From Pseudenterobacter timonensis (GTDB taxonomy: Bacteria; Pseudomonadota; Gammaproteobacteria; Enterobacterales; Enterobacteriaceae), in the NCBI RefSeq assembly GCF_900021175.1, contig NZ_FCOP01000010.1, positions 444,940 to 508,939 of the forward strand: 64,000 nucleotides of DNA, in the 5' to 3' direction. How positions within the stretch are numbered: position 1 is the first letter of the stretch; each line of letters begins with the position of its first letter. The notes beneath the pieces are model-generated. The model saw only the letters and a list, made by a program, of their open reading frames with translations. It did not search any database and was not told the origin of the DNA. Both the position numbers and the translations under genes were made by a program. Of the stretch, positions 61,614 through 64,000 are shown piece after piece.

Positions 61614-62898
61614 TGTACAGTCCGGGGACATAGTGAACACTTGTTCGGAGACATGGTAGACACTTACAACTGAGGCATAAGAACCCGTTTATGGAGCCGC
61701 TTATGCCCTGGGATGCGAGAGATACCATGTCATTACGTACTGAGTTTGTTTTGTTCGCCTCGCAGGACGGGGCGAACATCCGTTCACTCTGCCGCCACTA
61801 CGGCATTTCACCGGCCACCGGCTACAAGTGGCTTCGCCGCTGGGCTGAAGACGGCGCAGCCGGGCTTCAGGACCGGCCGCGCACGCCGCATCACTCCCCG
61901 AACCGTTCACCGGACGGCATCACTGACCTGCTGCGTATGGCCCATGCCCGCCATGAACGCTGGGGCGCGCGCAAGATTAAGCGCTGGCTGGAGGACCGCG
62001 GGCATCCCATGCCCGCCTTCAGCACCGTTCACAGCCTGATGGCCCGTCACGGCCTGCTGCCCGGTATGCCTCCCGGCATACCGGCTACCGGCCGCTTCGA
62101 ACACTCCGCCCCGAACCGGCTCTGGCAGATGGATTTCAAGGGCCATTTTCCCTTTGGCGGCGGCCGCTGCCATCCGCTCACCCTGCTGGACGACCACTCC
62201 CGGTTCTCCCTGTGTCTGGCGCACTGCGGGGATGAACGGCGTGAGACCGTACAGCGGCAGCTCGTCAGGGTCTTTGAACACTACGGTCTGCCGGACCGGA
62301 TGACCATGGACAACGGCGCGCCGTGGGGCGACACCACCGGCAGCTGGACGGGGCCGGAGCTGTGGCTGATGCGTCTGGGTATCCGTGTCGGTCACTCCCG
62401 GCCTTATCATCCACAGACCCAGGGCAAGCTGGAGCGTTTTCACCGCAGCCTGAAGGCGGAACTCCTGCAGGGAAGATGGTTCGCCGACAGCAGCGGGCTG
62501 CAGCGGGCGTTCGACCAGTGGCGGGCTGTCTATAACCTTGAGCGTCCGCACGAGGCGCTGGGTATGGCGGTGCCGGCCTCGCGCTATCAGCCGTCCGCCC
62601 GTCAGTACAGCGCCACCGTCATGCCGCCGGAATATGACGAAGGGGTGATGGTGAGGAAGGTGGATATCAGCGGGAAGCTGAGCATAAAGGGTCTCAGTCT
62701 GAACGCAGGCAAGGCCTTCAGGGGAGAGCGTGTGGGGCTGAAGGAAACGCAGGAGGACGGCTGTTATGAAGTCTGGTGGTACAGCACGAAAGTGGGGGTG
62801 ATCGACCTGAAGAAAAAGTCGATCACCATGGGTAAGGGATGTTAAAAAGTGTTCACCATGTCCCCGAACATCTGTCTACCATGTCCCCGGACTGTACA
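61614..62898 (+). mobile_element. IS481-family insertion sequence, 1285 bp, intact
   Basis: Terminal inverted repeats TGTACAGTCCGGGGACAT at both ends, and an exact 5-bp target duplication CCCCA (61609-61613 and 62899-62903). Each end carries two direct copies of a motif close to GGGACATGGTAGACA, presumably transposase sites. One transposase gene is present. Removing the element regenerates a perfect REP-like palindrome. Confidence 0.93.
61703..62845 (+). CDS. IS481-family transposase
   Basis: 380 residues from ATG 61703, which has GGAG six bases upstream; an ATG at 61691 is in frame. N-terminal helix-turn-helix (RSLCRHYGISPATGYKWLRR), a second HTH-like region, and the rve DDE core with D in LWQMDFKGHF, D in MTMDNGAPW and E in GKLERFHRSLKAE. 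No frameshift. The product should be active. Confidence 0.95.
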   Translation: MPWDARDTMSLRTEFVLFASQDGANIRSLCRHYGISPATGYKWLRRWAEDGAAGLQDRPRTPHHSPNRSPDGITDLLRMAHARHERWGARKIKRWLEDRGHPMPAFSTVHSLMARHGLLPGMPPGIPATGRFEHSAPNRLWQMDFKGHFPFGGGRCHPLTLLDDHSRFSLCLAHCGDERRETVQRQLVRVFEHYGLPDRMTMDNGAPWGDTTGSWTGPELWLMRLGIRVGHSRPYHPQTQGKLERFHRSLKAELLQGRWFADSSGLQRAFDQWRAVYNLERPHEALGMAVPASRYQPSARQYSATVMPPEYDEGVMVRKVDISGKLSIKGLSLNAGKAFRGERVGLKETQEDGCYEVWWYSTKVGVIDLKKKSITMGKGC

Positions 62899-62955
62899 CC
62901 CCAAAGGGGAGAGGGTGTTCAAATTCCCTCCCCTTTAGGGAGAGGGGCAGGGTGA
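62899..62955. repeat. Right half of the interrupted REP-like element
   Basis: CCCCAAAGGGGAGAGGG followed by a second core CCTCCCCTTTAGGGAGAGG. Confidence 0.85.
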
Positions 62956-62987
62956 AGGGCAAAGACCTCATCAGCGCCTATACTTAC

Positions 62988-63016
62988 TTGAACCCGTCTG
63001 AATTAACGGCGATAAT
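62988..63016 (+). promoter_or_regulatory. Probable sigma-70 promoter upstream of speB
   Basis: TTGAAC, 17 bases, GATAAT. Start would be near 63023, giving a leader of about 100 bases with the terminator-like hairpin inside it. With the IS separating speA from speB, this promoter could keep speB expressed. Confidence 0.65.
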
Positions 63017-63042
63017 TCGTTCTAATCAGCAGCATTCGAATC

Positions 63043-63088
63043 AATCCCTTCCTCGTCGGGTTTAACGACGCGGAAGGGATTTTTTTTC
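63043..63088 (+). terminator. Terminator/attenuator hairpin in the speB leader
   Basis: AATCCCTTCC pairs perfectly with GGAAGGGATT, with an inner CGTCG/CGACG stem and loop GGTTTAA, followed by seven T. It ends about 38 bases before speB ATG, so it either ends speA read-through, attenuates speB, or is the 3' end of a small RNA of about 65 bases from the promoter above. Confidence 0.85.
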
Positions 63089-63126
63089 ATCTGTATTTAA
63101 TGTATCGACTTTTACGAGGTCAGGAC

Positions 63127-64000
63127 ATGAGCACTTTAGGTCATCAGTACGACAACTCCCTGGTATCGAACGCGTTTGGTTTTTTACGCCTTCCGCTCAA
63201 TTTCCAGCCATACGACAGCGACGCTGACTGGGTCATTACCGGCGTACCCTTTGACATGGCGACCTCGGGTCGTGCGGGCGGTCGTCATGGTCCGGCGGCG
63301 ATCCGTCAGGTGTCGACCAATCTGGCCTGGGAGCATTGCCGCTTCCCGTGGAACTTCGACATGCGCGAGCGTCTGAACGTGGTGGACTGCGGCGACCTGG
63401 TCTACGCCTTTGGCGACGCGCGTGAAATGAGTGAAAAACTCCAGGCTCACGCCGAAAGACTGCTGGCAGCCGGCAAGCGTATGCTCTCTTTTGGCGGCGA
63501 CCACTTCGTCACGCTGCCGCTGCTGCGCGCCCACGCGAAGCACTTCGGCAAAATGGCGCTGGTCCATTTTGACGCCCATACCGACACCTATGCGAACGGC
63601 TGTGAGTTTGACCACGGCACCATGTTCTACACCGCGCCGAAAGAGGGGTTAATCGATCCGAACCACTCCGTGCAGATTGGTATCCGTACCGAGTTCGACA
63701 AAGATAACGGCTTCACCGTGCTTGACGCGGGCCAGGTGAACGATCGTACCGTGGACGATATCCTTGCGCAGGTGAAGCAGATTGTGGGCGATATGCCGGT
63801 CTATTTGACCTTTGATATCGACTGCCTGGATCCGGCATTCGCACCGGGTACCGGTACGCCGGTGATTGGCGGCCTGACCTCGGATCGCGCCATCAAGCTG
63901 GTGCGTGGCCTGAAGGATCTGAACATTGTCGGTATGGATCTGGTTGAAGTGGCGCCTGCCTACGATCAGTCTGAGATCACGGCGCTGGCCGCCGCGACCC
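63127..64000 (+). CDS. speB: Agmatinase SpeB (3' end outside window)
   Basis: About 291 codons from ATG 63127 with AGGTCAGGAC upstream; the frame is open to the window end, short of the expected 306 residues. Ureohydrolase family with the manganese ligands in [23 protein letters not shown] and [15 protein letters not shown]. It hydrolyses agmatine from SpeA to putrescine and urea. Confidence 0.97.
   Translation, partial: MSTLGHQYDNSLVSNAFGFLRLPLNFQPYDSDADWVITGVPFDMATSGRAGGRHGPAAIRQVSTNLAWEHCRFPWNFDMRERLNVVDCGDLVYAFGDAREMSEKLQAHAERLLAAGKRMLSFGGDHFVTLPLLRAHAKHFGKMALVHFDAHTDTYANGCEFDHGTMFYTAPKEGLIDPNHSVQIGIRTEFDKDNGFTVLDAGQVNDRTVDDILAQVKQIVGDMPVYLTFDIDCLDPAFAPGTGTPVIGGLTSDRAIKLVRGLKDLNIVGMDLVEVAPAYDQSEITALAAAT

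Overview
The window is a chromosomal segment of a gamma-proteobacterium of the family Enterobacteriaceae. It is close to Enterobacter, Klebsiella or Kosakonia and is not E. coli itself. The backbone genes are near-identical in length and motif layout to their E. coli K-12 counterparts and follow the same order: ygiN-mdaB-qseCB-ygiW, parC-plsC-ftsP, ygiQ, dkgA-yqhD-yqhC, yghB-metC-exbBD, yghA, yqhA-gpr, yghU-gss, pheV tRNA-yqgA-speC, nupG, mltC-yggX-mutY, trmB-yggL-yggN, hemW-rdgB-yggU-yggT-yggS, yggR, yqgF-yqgE-gshB-rsmE-endA-sprT-galP-metK, yqgB-speA-speB. I place no species name on it; all identities come from reading motifs and recalling family sequences, with no database search.

Layout. 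Positions 1-1769 hold the end of a LacY-type sugar:proton symporter and a GH88 unsaturated uronyl hydrolase. Positions 1786-6449 hold a Kbp-like K+-binding protein, quinone/redox genes and the QseBC two-component system with ygiW. Positions 6568-20450 are housekeeping genes (topoisomerase IV, lysophosphatidate acyltransferase, FtsP, YgiQ, aldehyde reductases, DedA, cystathionine beta-lyase, ExbBD). Positions 20520-25252 mix conserved genes with a three-gene cassette I do not recognise. Positions 25253-30503 are a small accessory zone: a chemoreceptor with a likely sigma-28 promoter, an orphan FucR-like regulator, a glycine-zipper gene broken by a 20-bp tandem duplication, and a two-gene operon of a MolA-like and a signal-less ModA-like binding protein behind what looks like a ModE operator. 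From 30507 to the end the backbone resumes, interrupted by a DUF559 gene, a large FAD oxidoreductase with a divergent IclR regulator, and an IS481-family insertion sequence between speA and speB.

Connected themes. Polyamine metabolism is well represented: speC (ornithine to putrescine), speA-speB (arginine via agmatine to putrescine), metK (AdoMet) and gss (glutathionylspermidine), with gshB supplying glutathione. Both speC and speB have structured leaders that suggest post-transcriptional control. Sulfur/AdoMet control is visible as MetJ boxes at metC and, more weakly, metK.

Repeats. A GC-rich palindromic REP-like element with a core of the type CCTCTCCCC...GGGGAGAGG occurs at many gene ends. 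At three loci it has expanded into tandem arrays with locus-specific units (around 11.2, 23.6-24.2 and 43.3-43.6 kb), and the IS481 element has landed inside one copy. Most open frames crossing these arrays are artefacts.
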